A DNA stretch of 64,000 bases, taken from contig NZ_CP114289.2 in assembly GCF_027111315.2 (NCBI RefSeq), forward strand, positions 806,001-870,000, given 5' to 3'. How positions within the stretch are numbered: position 1 is the first letter of the stretch; every line of letters starts with the position of its first letter. The DNA comes from Flavobacterium limnophilum. GTDB lineage: Bacteria > Bacteroidota > Bacteroidia > Flavobacteriales > Flavobacteriaceae. Positions 17,942-26,861 of the stretch are shown piece after piece. Below the pieces are notes generated by a model. The model made no database searches. It saw only the letters and a program-made list of their open reading frames with translations, and was not told where the DNA came from. A program made the position numbers and the translations under genes.

Positions 17942-20674
17942 ATGAAAATGCTCAAATATTATGTCTTTTTAATTGTAGGACTATTGTCGTTTAATGAATC
18001 CATTGCCCAAAATTTTAGTCCGGATATTGTAGTTGATATCAACGGAAGCGGAAATTTTACCTCCATACAAGCTGCTTTTGACGCAGTGCCTTCCAACAGT
18101 ACGAAAGAAACTATAATTTATGTAAAACGAGGTTTGTATGACAAAGAAAAATTAATTATTCCTGCTAATAAAACCCATATAACATTAATAGGTGAAAGTA
18201 GGGCCGAAACTATTATCTCTTATGACATCTACAATTGCAATGATGGAGGCGATGGTTTATGTCCAGATAACAAGGTTGCGCTTTGGTCTGCCAATTCTGC
18301 ATTGGTGGCAACAGCCGCAACGCTTACCATTATGGCAAATGATTTTAAAGCAGAAAACATAACTATTCGAAATACAGCAGGACCAGTTGGCCAGGCACAA
18401 GCCCTTACGCTTCAGGCTGATCGAAATGTATTTGTAAACTGTGATATACTTGCCTATCAGGATACCATTTATTTTTGGACAGCCGAGACTTCCCGTGCTT
18501 ATTTTAAATCGTGTTTGATTTTAGGACGTACCGATTATATATATGGTCGTGGAGTAGGGGTTTTCAATGAATGTGAAATAAGAAGTTACGGAGGCGCATG
18601 GATTACAGCTCCTTCAAGTGAAGAAACACAAACTTATGGTTTTGTGTTCTATAAATGTAATTTAACCTATCAACCCAATAGTCCTAGAAATGGCGATGAT
18701 GGAGCAAAAATTAAATTTGGTCGTCCTTGGCACATGTACCCAAAGGTGGCATGGCTTTATTGTACAATGCCTGCAGAAATTGATCCATTGGGTTGGGGTG
18801 ATAAATGGAATATGAGCTATGCCGATACGGATCCAAGGCTTAAGTTGTATGAATGGATGAATACCGGTCCAGGAGCCGACATGAGCGGCAGGGCAAATTG
18901 GGTAGGCATTAGGGCTTTGGCAGATCAAACCGAAGCAAATTTATACGAGCCAAAAATTGTATTGGCTGGTTCGGACAATTGGGATCCTACTGCCATTGCA
19001 CCAACTGTAACAGTATATAATTGGGATGGAGGTGCTGCCGCCAATACTGGATGGATGGAGGCAAACAACTGGAATCCTGATGGTGTGCCGGCAGTTTCAG
19101 AAGTGGCAAATGTTGACGGCCTTTTGACAATAAACGCGAATGGCGGAAATTTTGCCGCAGATTTAAATTTACTGAACGGTGCCACCATTGATGTTTCTGC
19201 CAATAGTTCAGCCACTTTGCTTACACTTAATCAATCCACTGTTTTTTCTTCAGCCAGTGCATCATTATTGGGAAATATTAAAACAAAAGGAGCAGTAAAC
19301 ATCAATACTACTGCTAATCTAAACATCACGGCAGTCCTAAGTGGAGTACACCAAATTACCAAGTTGGGTACAGGTATATGCCAGCTTAACGGCAACAATT
19401 CAGGTTACACGGGTAATTTAGTAATTGAGGCAGGCGATTTGCAAGCCAAAGTCGCAAATGCATTAGGAAAATCACCAAAAATAACAGTGAAAACCAATGG
19501 CAAATTAACGGTCGACGTGAGTAATGCTGTTGATGTGAAGACGGCACTTTATACTGAAGGAACAGCGGTTGTCACAGTTAATCAGGATATAACAATTAAT
19601 GAATGGTATGTCAACGGTGTTTTACAACCGGTTGGCATCTACAGCGCGACTACTAATGCATCCACCATTAGCGGAACAGGTAAAATAATTATAGGAAGAC
19701 CAAGTGAATTTACTTTTCTGGGCGGACTTTGGGACGATGCGACTAAATATTCTCCGGCTTTGTTGCCAAAGGCGGGTGAAAAAGTAAATGTTAACAGCGG
19801 AGTAACAATTGAATCGGCAATTTCACAATTCGAGGGCGATATGTATGTAAAAACTGGGGGAACGATTCGTTTAAGACAAGCAAATACTTCAAAATGTTTA
19901 GGTCCAGTTAGAATGGCTCAAGGGAGCATTATTACTTATGCAACAAGTGGCACAGGCATGTTTTTAAATGCCCCAATTATTGTGGAAGGCGATGTTTCTC
20001 TAACAATGAGCAGCAGTAGCACTAGTGGTAGTGTTATGGATTTGCCGGGGACTTTTTCTGGTGCTTACAAAGTAATAGTGCGCAACATTAGAGATTTTGC
20101 GAATGCAGGAACCGTAAAACTGGGTGGGGACAACAGCAATTTCACCGGAATTTGGGATTTGACCGTGGCTGCCGCAAATCTTGGTGGTTCATCAGCAATC
20201 AATGGAGTCGTGGAAAATGCTTTTGGAAAAGGAACCATTAGTCTGGCTGCAACAAATAAAGCACTTTTTAATCATGCAAAATGTGCTGGGGATATTTTGA
20301 ACATGAATATAACCGGATCGGCCTCGGCAGTATTAAACACTGCTGTTACAGTTAAGAAATTTACCTTGAACGGAACTCAACTTGCAGATGGAAAGTACGA
20401 TGCAACTACAAATCCTGGTTTGCTTACCGGTACGGGTTCAATTACGGTAAATTCTACCAGTCTAGGCATGGAAGAAAAAGTCTTTTTGGAAAATGGCATG
20501 TTGAGAATAAATGGTGAACTTGAAAATCTTGAAGTTTTCGCCCTTACTGGACAGCGGGTATATCAAACCAAGTCAGCAAAAGAAATAGATTTGGATGGGT
20601 TAAAATCAGGCATCTATATTGTCCGTTATAAAATTAATGGAAAACAAGGAGCTACCAAGGTTTATAAAAATTAA
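17942..20674 (+). CDS. CE8 pectinesterase with T9SS sorting tail
   Basis: This 910-residue exported protein has a signal peptide ending SIAQ. The pectin methylesterase beta-helix (about 25-330) keeps the family blocks: QALTLQADRNVF with the first catalytic glutamine, YQDTIYF with the acid/base aspartate, RTDYIYGRG with the nucleophile aspartate, and FGRPW with the arginine. Residues about 350-820 form a long repetitive beta region. Its two units end in similar turns, VGIYSATTNAST and DGKYDATTNPG, each followed by GTGxI. The last about 70 residues are a type A T9SS signal (LEVFALTGQRVYQ, GIYIVRYKINGKQ). It removes methyl esters from homogalacturonan at or outside the cell surface. It starts a plus-strand pair with the CE12 gene 12 bp downstream. 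Confidence 0.92.
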   Translation: MKMLKYYVFLIVGLLSFNESIAQNFSPDIVVDINGSGNFTSIQAAFDAVPSNSTKETIIYVKRGLYDKEKLIIPANKTHITLIGESRAETIISYDIYNCNDGGDGLCPDNKVALWSANSALVATAATLTIMANDFKAENITIRNTAGPVGQAQALTLQADRNVFVNCDILAYQDTIYFWTAETSRAYFKSCLILGRTDYIYGRGVGVFNECEIRSYGGAWITAPSSEETQTYGFVFYKCNLTYQPNSPRNGDDGAKIKFGRPWHMYPKVAWLYCTMPAEIDPLGWGDKWNMSYADTDPRLKLYEWMNTGPGADMSGRANWVGIRALADQTEANLYEPKIVLAGSDNWDPTAIAPTVTVYNWDGGAAANTGWMEANNWNPDGVPAVSEVANVDGLLTINANGGNFAADLNLLNGATIDVSANSSATLLTLNQSTVFSSASASLLGNIKTKGAVNINTTANLNITAVLSGVHQITKLGTGICQLNGNNSGYTGNLVIEAGDLQAKVANALGKSPKITVKTNGKLTVDVSNAVDVKTALYTEGTAVVTVNQDITINEWYVNGVLQPVGIYSATTNASTISGTGKIIIGRPSEFTFLGGLWDDATKYSPALLPKAGEKVNVNSGVTIESAISQFEGDMYVKTGGTIRLRQANTSKCLGPVRMAQGSIITYATSGTGMFLNAPIIVEGDVSLTMSSSSTSGSVMDLPGTFSGAYKVIVRNIRDFANAGTVKLGGDNSNFTGIWDLTVAAANLGGSSAINGVVENAFGKGTISLAATNKALFNHAKCAGDILNMNITGSASAVLNTAVTVKKFTLNGTQLADGKYDATTNPGLLTGTGSITVNSTSLGMEEKVFLENGMLRINGELENLEVFALTGQRVYQTKSAKEIDLDGLKSGIYIVRYKINGKQGATKVYKN

Positions 20675-20686
20675 AACTAAAGAAAA

Positions 20687-22633
20687 ATGAAATCAAAATT
20701 ATCAAAATTATTTATAAGTGCTTTTATTCTTTGCAGCATGGTTTCTGCCAATGCACAAATTACCCTTCATACCATTGGCGATTCCACGATGGCAAATTAT
20801 GACCCGGCCACCTCAGACATAAGAGGATGGGGCATGATGTTTCAGCAATTTTTCAATTCGGGAGTTGTAGTTAATAATCGTGGGAAAAATGGTGCCAGCA
20901 GCAAAAGTTTTTATATGGAGGCACCTTATTGGACAACGGTAAAGCAACAGATAAAAGCCGGAGACTATGTCATCATCCAATTTGCCCATAACGATGAGAA
21001 AAATGGAGGTCTTGATGGAGGAACAGATCCCCTAAATCCAATCAACGGAACGGATTATAGAGGCACAAATCCGCAAACAACCTATAAAGATTATCTTAGA
21101 AAATATATTGATGAGACCCGAGCTTTGAATGCCACACCAATTTTGGCAACCTCCTTGTGTCGAAAATATTTTAGTGGTAGTACAATTACCCGCAAAGGTC
21201 TTCATGATTTAGGTACTGATTTTAGTCTACCGGATACTGATGACACTTATGATTATACCCAAGCCATGAAAGAGGTCGCAGTAGAAAAAGGAGTGCAACT
21301 CATCGACTTGACTACCTTGACAAAAAACTTGGTTGAATCTTATGGCGATGCTGCCAGTACAGCCCAACTTTACGTTGCTGCGGATTCAACACACCCTACA
21401 GCTTTATTGGGAACATTAACTGCTAGATTATGTGCTCAAGAAATGACCAAACAAAATATTTTGGCATCTTATATTAACACATCAACAGATGTCTTGATTA
21501 ATCCTACTGCTTGTGATTTTGGGGATGCCTACACAGGTCAAACACTTACAAAAGAACTGACAATTACCGGTTTTGACCTTGTTCCAACCTCTGGAACATT
21601 CACGCTTTCCGTAAATGACGGGTTCTTGATAGCCGCCAATAAAACAGATACTTTCAGTTCTTCCATCACTATGAATTATACCGGCGGCAATCTTGCATTT
21701 ACTAAATTTTATATCTCGACAACTCAAGCAGTTGGTGGAACGAAGACTGGAACTCTTACCGTTTCTAATGGAACCGTGACAAAAACAGTTCCGCTAACCG
21801 CAAATTTTATCCAATTGACAGGAGGAACTGAAGTTAACGTCATATGGCCATTAATCACAAATACTACTCCAGTATTGCAAGGGCCAGCCACTGTTGTTGA
21901 TGAATCATTCAGTTCCATGAATACTTCAAGTTATGCTGTACCCAGCAGTACGGCAACATGGCCTGCCGAAAGCGGTTATGATTCCACAAGAAAAACACAA
22001 AGAAACGTAATTGATGGTAATGTATGGCCTGCGGGTGAAATTGATGAAGTATCCACTCGTTATATTCAATTTGGAATTAAAGCCAATACTGGAACGGAAT
22101 TAAATATTGATTTAATAAGCTTATATGTTGGTGGTTCAGGCGGTAACGGTATGCGCTGTCGTATTTCTTATTCAAAAGATGATTTCGCCACTACATTTGT
22201 GGCAGGAGAATTTCAGAGTATGGTATCTGGTACCATGAATGCCGTTTCAAAAATACCGGTTATTAAACTCGTTAATGGAGAAACTTTAAAACTGCGCGTT
22301 TATCCTTGGTATAACGGAACGGCTACCGGAAAAACAATTTGTCTTGCCGATGTTAAAATTCACGGAGTGGCTCTTCCTGCTTCAAATTTATCTACCGAAA
22401 AATTTTCGAAAAGCCAATTGAAATGGATTGTTGAAAACGGTTTTATCAAGATAATAAATGCTCCCGCAAACAGTAAAATCACGATTTATGATTTAACCGG
22501 AAGACAAGTGTTCAAATTATCAACTACTAACAATGATTTGTCAATTATGGAAGCACCAAAAACTAAAGGTGTCTATATTGGTAAAGTAGAGTCGAAAGAA
22601 GCTACACAAACAATAAAGTTTTTAGTGCCTTAA
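20687..22633 (+). CDS. CE12 acetylesterase with T9SS sorting tail
   Basis: This 648-residue protein has a signal peptide ending ANAQ. The SGNH domain (about 25-265) has TIGDSTMANYD, QFAHNDEKNG and ADSTHPT in the positions of the serine, asparagine and Asp-x-x-His catalytic blocks. A middle beta-sandwich (about 270-400) follows, then a second beta domain, and last a type A T9SS tail (ITIYDLTGRQVFKL, TKGVYIGKV). It should deacetylate rhamnogalacturonan outside the cell, working with the pectinesterase 12 bp upstream. It is the fourth CE12-type domain in the locus and the only one with a clear T9SS tail. Confidence 0.88.
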   Translation: MKSKLSKLFISAFILCSMVSANAQITLHTIGDSTMANYDPATSDIRGWGMMFQQFFNSGVVVNNRGKNGASSKSFYMEAPYWTTVKQQIKAGDYVIIQFAHNDEKNGGLDGGTDPLNPINGTDYRGTNPQTTYKDYLRKYIDETRALNATPILATSLCRKYFSGSTITRKGLHDLGTDFSLPDTDDTYDYTQAMKEVAVEKGVQLIDLTTLTKNLVESYGDAASTAQLYVAADSTHPTALLGTLTARLCAQEMTKQNILASYINTSTDVLINPTACDFGDAYTGQTLTKELTITGFDLVPTSGTFTLSVNDGFLIAANKTDTFSSSITMNYTGGNLAFTKFYISTTQAVGGTKTGTLTVSNGTVTKTVPLTANFIQLTGGTEVNVIWPLITNTTPVLQGPATVVDESFSSMNTSSYAVPSSTATWPAESGYDSTRKTQRNVIDGNVWPAGEIDEVSTRYIQFGIKANTGTELNIDLISLYVGGSGGNGMRCRISYSKDDFATTFVAGEFQSMVSGTMNAVSKIPVIKLVNGETLKLRVYPWYNGTATGKTICLADVKIHGVALPASNLSTEKFSKSQLKWIVENGFIKIINAPANSKITIYDLTGRQVFKLSTTNNDLSIMEAPKTKGVYIGKVESKEATQTIKFLVP

Positions 22634-22700
22634 AAATGATTGCTTTAGCCGTTAAAACACAATTAAATTGAGAGCCATTAATCAACCAAATTGTTACATC

Positions 22701-22799
22701 ATGAATTCAACTATCTCTAAAAAAATAGTGGTCTTTTTTACTTTTTTTATTGTTCTCTTTGGAACCAGTTTGCAGTTCTCAAGTATCCAAAATAATTAA
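22701..22799 (+). CDS. possible 32-residue secreted or membrane peptide
   Basis: A short frame starts at ATG and encodes a lysine pair followed by a hydrophobic run (IVVFFTFFIVLFGT) and ends SSIQNN. It lies downstream of the CE12 gene and just ahead of a strong terminator, so it is probably transcribed with that operon. It looks like a signal peptide without a mature protein. It may be a true small membrane peptide or the first codons of a deleted secreted enzyme. Confidence 0.35.
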   Translation: MNSTISKKIVVFFTFFIVLFGTSLQFSSIQNN

Positions 22800-22826
22800 A
22801 AACTAAACCGATGTAATTATAATTTA

Positions 22827-22857
22827 AAAGCCAGTTAATTTTAACTGGCTTTTTTTT
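22827..22857 (+). terminator. terminator of the pectinesterase operon
   Basis: AAAGCCAGTTA pairs with TAACTGGCTTT across a four-base loop, and a T-run follows to 22857. It is a textbook intrinsic terminator. The space from here to 23078 holds no gene that I can see. Confidence 0.85.
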
Positions 22858-23078
22858 GCAAATTAGTGCCATAAATAGTTTGTCAAATAAGGCATTCTAT
22901 TATTAAAAAAATCAGCCAGAACTTTCAAACATTCTGATGGAATATCCTAATTTGTACTGCACCGATTCATCGAAAAGACAACTGAATTAAGTTTTTAGGA
23001 TTAAAAATTTCGGTTCGAAGTATATTTCAATGGAATCGAATGGGAAAAAAATATAAATTTGCATAAGTTTAAAAATAT

Positions 23079-23122
23079 TAGTGGATATTTTTGTCCACTA
23101 CTAAAATAAATTACTATCTTTG
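23079..23122 (+). promoter_or_regulatory. Rrf2 operator and promoter
   Basis: TAGTGGA and TCCACTA form a 7-bp inverted repeat with an 8-bp spacer at 23079-23100. A -7 element TATCTTTG follows at 23115-23122, and the gene starts at 23141. The operator would cover the -33 region. The same 22-bp element, with one mismatch in the right arm, recurs at 23595-23616 before the RIC gene. This suggests that the Rrf2 protein represses both genes. Confidence 0.65.
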
Positions 23123-23140
23123 TAACCAAATAAAAGAAAA

Positions 23141-23578
23141 ATGTTTTCAAAAGCTTGCGAATACGGTATAAGGGCATCAATATTTATTGCTGAACAATCA
23201 CTTTTGGACAAAAAGGTGAGTTTAAAGGATATTGCAAAAGCCATTGATTCTCCGGAGGCTTACACCTCAAAAATATTGCAACAACTTTCTCGAAACTTTG
23301 TCATCAATTCGGATAAAGGGCCAACAGGCGGTTTTTCGATGAGTCAACAGGAACTCGAAAACGTAAAATTGAGCACGGTCGTGACCGCAATTGACGGTGA
23401 TACTATTTATAGTGGGTGTGGTTTAGGGTTAAAAAATTGTAGCGAGGAAAAGCCTTGCCCTGCACACAGCCAATTTAAAATAATTCGTGATCAACTCAAA
23501 ATAATGTTGGAAACCAACTTGATAAAAGATTTGACAATGGATTTCAAGGAAGGTTTGACGTTTTTAAAAAGGGAATAA
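23141..23578 (+). CDS. Rrf2 family iron-sulfur regulator (NsrR/IscR-like)
   Basis: This 145-residue protein has the Rrf2 winged helix: ACEYGIRASIFIAEQ at the N-terminus, then SPEAYTSKILQQLSR as recognition helix and a wing with GPTGGFSM. Cys93, Cys100 and Cys106 in SGCGLGLKNCSEEKPC match the three ligands of Rrf2 iron-sulfur clusters such as NsrR, whose cluster reacts with nitric oxide. The next gene is the RIC repair protein, a typical NsrR target. Identical-geometry palindromes before both genes point to autoregulation. NO sensing is inferred; an IscR-like role in cluster homeostasis remains possible. Confidence 0.85.
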   Translation: MFSKACEYGIRASIFIAEQSLLDKKVSLKDIAKAIDSPEAYTSKILQQLSRNFVINSDKGPTGGFSMSQQELENVKLSTVVTAIDGDTIYSGCGLGLKNCSEEKPCPAHSQFKIIRDQLKIMLETNLIKDLTMDFKEGLTFLKRE

Positions 23579-23594
23579 AAAAAATTTAAAACAA

Positions 23595-23616
23595 TAGTGG
23601 ATATTTATATCCAGTA
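23595..23616 (+). promoter_or_regulatory. second Rrf2 operator copy before RIC gene
   Basis: TAGTGGATAT and ATATCCAGTA are inverted around TT, with a single mismatch. The element has the same length and left arm as the one at 23079-23100 and lies 32 bp before the RIC start. An internal promoter under the same regulator is likely. Confidence 0.6.
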
Positions 23617-23647
23617 ATAAAATAAACAACTTAAAACAATAAAAAAG

Positions 23648-24370
23648 ATGAACATTCAAGAAAATCAAATTATCGGTGAATTGGTAGCCAAAGACTATCG
23701 TGCCGCATCAGTATTTAAAAAATATGGAATAGACTTCTGTTGTCAAGGAAACAGAACCATTGGCGAAGCTTGTGAAAAGAAAAACATAGATTCAAAATCA
23801 GTAGTAAATGATTTGGATGCCATAATTCAAGCACGTGGAGAAAATGCCACGGACTATAAATCTTGGCCATTGGACTTATTGGCAGATTATATCGAGAAAA
23901 AACACCATCGTTATGTCGAAGAGAAAACGGCTGAGATAAAACCGTATTTGGAAAAAATTTGTAGAGTGCACGGAGAGCGTCATCCCGAATTGTTTGAAAT
24001 CAACGAGCATTTTAATGCTACCGCCGGCGAATTGGCAAAGCACATGAAAAAAGAAGAATTAATTTTATTTCCATTTGTCAGGAAATTGGCCCAAGCCAAA
24101 CATGAAGGTTCAAAAGTGGTTGCACCTCCTTTTGGTTCCATACAAAATCCAATAAACGCGATGATGGATGAACACTCCACCGAAGGGGATCGATTTAGAA
24201 AAATTGAAGAATTGAGCAACAATTACACGCCGCCACAAGATGCTTGCAATACTTATGGAGTGACTATAGCGCTCCTAAAAGAATTTGAACAAGATTTGCA
24301 CCTGCACATTCATTTGGAAAATAATATCCTGTTCCCAAAAGCCATTGAATTGGAAAAGGAATTGTCTTAA
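23648..24370 (+). CDS. ric: iron-sulfur cluster repair di-iron protein (RIC / ScdA)
   Basis: This 240-residue cytoplasmic protein begins with the DUF542 domain, with the GIDFCCQGNRTIGEAC block carrying the Cys-Cys pair near residues 31-32. The hemerythrin-like domain follows, with histidines and glutamates in KKHHRYV, RVHGERHPEL, HMKKEELILFPF, MDEHSTEG and LHLHIHLENNILFP, which bind the non-haem di-iron centre. The length is normal for ScdA/YtfE. The family restores iron-sulfur clusters damaged by nitric oxide or peroxide. It follows an Rrf2 regulator and lies close to the nitrate genes, which can generate NO, so the placement makes functional sense. Confidence 0.93.
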   Translation: MNIQENQIIGELVAKDYRAASVFKKYGIDFCCQGNRTIGEACEKKNIDSKSVVNDLDAIIQARGENATDYKSWPLDLLADYIEKKHHRYVEEKTAEIKPYLEKICRVHGERHPELFEINEHFNATAGELAKHMKKEELILFPFVRKLAQAKHEGSKVVAPPFGSIQNPINAMMDEHSTEGDRFRKIEELSNNYTPPQDACNTYGVTIALLKEFEQDLHLHIHLENNILFPKAIELEKELS

Positions 24371-24421
24371 ATTCAAAATAAGGCAGGCCATAATCTGGAG
24401 AAATATTGTATTGGAATAATT

Positions 24422-24907
24422 ATGAAAAAGAACAGTGAATACCAAACAGATAAGCCCATCAAACGCAGTGATTCTCTCAAGCCGTTAAGCAGGGAACACC
24501 ATCACGGCTTGTTGTTTTGCTGGAAAATAAGGACTGGAATTAAAAAAAAGGTGGAAGTATCCCGCATCAAAAAATATGCCGACTGGTTTTACCAAAATTA
24601 TTTAATTCCTCATTTTGAAGTGGAAGAAAAATATGTTTTCCCCATTCTTGGAAACGAAAACGAACTCATCAAAAGAGCCGTTTCGGAACACGGAAGCTTA
24701 AAACGACTGCTTGAATCCACCAACACGGAATTTCAAAATAATATTAGCTTGATTAGTGATGAATTGGTAGATCATATTCGTTTTGAAGAACGTGTTTTGT
24801 TTGGAGAAATTCAAAAAATTGCCACAGCAGAACAATTGCTGTCTATTGAGTTTAATCATTCTGATGAAAAATTCGTGGATAATTTGACGGATCCCTTTTG
24901 GCAATAA
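24422..24907 (+). CDS. hemerythrin-like domain protein
   Basis: This 161-residue soluble protein has a four-helix hemerythrin fold. Likely iron ligands are in SREHHHGLLF, IPHFEVEEKYVFP, VSEHGSLKR and DHIRFEERVLF. It starts 51 bp after the RIC gene in the same direction, so it is probably co-transcribed. It lacks the DUF542 domain of RIC. The family includes oxygen- and NO-binding proteins; a role in NO or oxygen handling beside RIC is an inference. It ends with a tryptophan-rich DPFWQ. Confidence 0.8.
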   Translation: MKKNSEYQTDKPIKRSDSLKPLSREHHHGLLFCWKIRTGIKKKVEVSRIKKYADWFYQNYLIPHFEVEEKYVFPILGNENELIKRAVSEHGSLKRLLESTNTEFQNNISLISDELVDHIRFEERVLFGEIQKIATAEQLLSIEFNHSDEKFVDNLTDPFWQ

Positions 24908-25224
24908 TAGTCAATCTAATACGGATTGCTTTGATTGGAAATCATTAAAAAACAACAAATTAGGTTGAATACTGTCCTGAATAATTGCTTTTTTTCCCAC
25001 ATATTGAATCGAAAGAAGTCATCTCAAAACATAATTTGATTTGGCTTTTTTTGTGTCTTTTTTGTAAAAATGTCTCAATTCAGAATCAAGAAATACGTTT
25101 CCAATGACCTTTATTTTAATTTAAGTATGACTGTAATCATAATGAAAGAGAGGTGCGTCTTTTATTTTTGCTCCATAATTCAATGGTGTTATTGAAGTCA
25201 TTTTTAAATCAAATAAAGAATAAT
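24908..25224 (+). promoter_or_regulatory. gap before narK with -7 candidate
   Basis: No gene is visible in these 317 bp. A TATTTTTG -7 candidate lies at 25163-25170, about 55 bp before the narK start, without a clear -33 box. A single TAAGTA half-site at 25122 lacks its partner, so I do not count it as a copy of the nitrate-island palindrome. Confidence 0.4.
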
Positions 25225-26817
25225 ATGAAAACTTGGTTGGATAAATGGGAACCTGAAAACGAAGAATTCTGGAAAAAAACAGGAAGCAAAATTGCGTGGA
25301 AGACCTTGACAATTACAACTTTGTCATTGATATTGTCATTTGCCTCTTGGTTCATGATGAGCGTAATAGCAGTGAAATTACCAGGGCTAGGTTTCCCTTT
25401 TTCTAAAGAGCAGCTTTTTTGGTTGGTGGCTATACCTGGTTTGGCGGCAGGATTTTTAAGAATTATTCACACCTTTATTCTGCCTATTTTCGGGACAAGG
25501 CATGTAGTGACGGTGGCCACTTTACTCAAGTTAATTCCAGCAATTGGAATTGGGTTTGCGGTAATGGATACCAGTACTCCGTTTTGGGTATTTGTTCTTT
25601 TGGCTATTACTACTGGTTTTGGAGGTGGAGACTTTTCCTCTTTTATGCCTAGCACAAGTCTGTTTTTTCCAAAAAGATTAAAAGGAACTGCCTTGGGAAT
25701 CCAAGCCGGCATTGGGAATTTTGGCGTTAGTCTAGCCCAGTTTATTACCCCGATTATCTTGAGTGTCAGTATTTACGGGACTACTTCGGTATTTACAAGC
25801 ATCGATGTCAAGGAAACGAAGAATGTTTTAAAAGATTCGACAGTAGAGAAGCAAAAAGAAATTTTTGCGACCTTGGATGAAAACTCACAAAATAAAATTC
25901 TGGCTACTGTAAAGAAACCAGTATTGGATTCGGTTAAAGCGGTAACGAAATCAAATGATAATCACGAAATTTTTTCTGCATTGCCACTCAATGATAAATC
26001 TAAAGCGATTGCCAATGCCAATCCTAAATTGGCGGCAAAATTTTTGAACACTATTAGTCCCAAAAATGAGGCAGTTAGTATCAAGAAAATCTATATTCAG
26101 TCGGCCGCATTTTGGTACATTGGTTTTCTTTTGGTTTTGGCATTTATCAGTTGGATCTTTTTGAAAAGCATTCCGATGCAAGCTTCGATAAAAGAGCAAA
26201 TGGATATTTTCAAAAACAAGCATACTTGGTATTGCACCATTACTTATCTGATGACTTTTGGAACTTTTGCAGGATTATCGGCAGCTTTTCCTTTGATGAT
26301 AAAATATTTGTATGGCGATTTCCCTGATGCGCCGGATCCATTGGTTTACGCTTTTTATGGCCCATTGATTGGTTCTGCCAGCAGAGTCGCTTTTGGTTTT
26401 GTGGCCGATAAAATTGGTGGAGCGATTTTGACGACTATTACCGGAATCGGAATTTTGGCTGGAGCTATTATTTTGATAACTCAAGGATTGGTTTCGCCAA
26501 CGAGTATGGAACAATTTCCGCTGTTTGTTGGGGTGATTTTGGCAATGTTCTTTTTTACTGGAATTGGTAATGCGGGCACCTTTAGACAGTTTCCAATTAT
26601 TTTTTCTGAAAATCAAAGACAAGCAGCTGGAGTTATTGGTTGGACGGCAGCCATTGCAGCTTTTGGTCCTTTTATCTTTTCTAAATTAATCGGGAACAAC
26701 ATCACTGCAAATGGTTCTGTAAATCAATTCTTTATTGGCTTGATTGCTTTTACTATATTAGCAACAAGTATTAATTGGTGGTTTTACAACCGTAAAGGAT
26801 GTGAGAAACCGAGTTAG
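25225..26817 (+). CDS. narK: NarK-type nitrate/nitrite transporter with periplasmic insert
   Basis: ATG 25225 gives 530 residues starting KTWLDKWEPENEEFW; a longer frame from 25153 would start inside the probable promoter. It is a major facilitator superfamily protein with twelve predicted helices and the NarK signatures FGGGDFSSFMPSTSLFFPK and GIGNAGTFRQFPIIF. Nitrate import, or nitrate/nitrite exchange, across the inner membrane is expected. Unusually, about 115 charged residues rich in K, N and A are inserted between helices 5 and 6, which should face the periplasm. It opens the operon that also encodes the membrane cytochrome-like protein, nitrate reductase, ferredoxin and Rieske proteins. 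Confidence 0.9.
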   Translation: MKTWLDKWEPENEEFWKKTGSKIAWKTLTITTLSLILSFASWFMMSVIAVKLPGLGFPFSKEQLFWLVAIPGLAAGFLRIIHTFILPIFGTRHVVTVATLLKLIPAIGIGFAVMDTSTPFWVFVLLAITTGFGGGDFSSFMPSTSLFFPKRLKGTALGIQAGIGNFGVSLAQFITPIILSVSIYGTTSVFTSIDVKETKNVLKDSTVEKQKEIFATLDENSQNKILATVKKPVLDSVKAVTKSNDNHEIFSALPLNDKSKAIANANPKLAAKFLNTISPKNEAVSIKKIYIQSAAFWYIGFLLVLAFISWIFLKSIPMQASIKEQMDIFKNKHTWYCTITYLMTFGTFAGLSAAFPLMIKYLYGDFPDAPDPLVYAFYGPLIGSASRVAFGFVADKIGGAILTTITGIGILAGAIILITQGLVSPTSMEQFPLFVGVILAMFFFTGIGNAGTFRQFPIIFSENQRQAAGVIGWTAAIAAFGPFIFSKLIGNNITANGSVNQFFIGLIAFTILATSINWWFYNRKGCEKPS

Positions 26818-26861
26818 GAAACCCGATTTTTTTTCAATAGAATTAAAAGATATCATTACAA

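Noticed and set aside
25122..25137. TAAGTA upstream of narK as another copy of the nitrate palindrome
   Set aside because: The partner half-site 10 bp downstream does not match TACTTA, so it is not a dyad.
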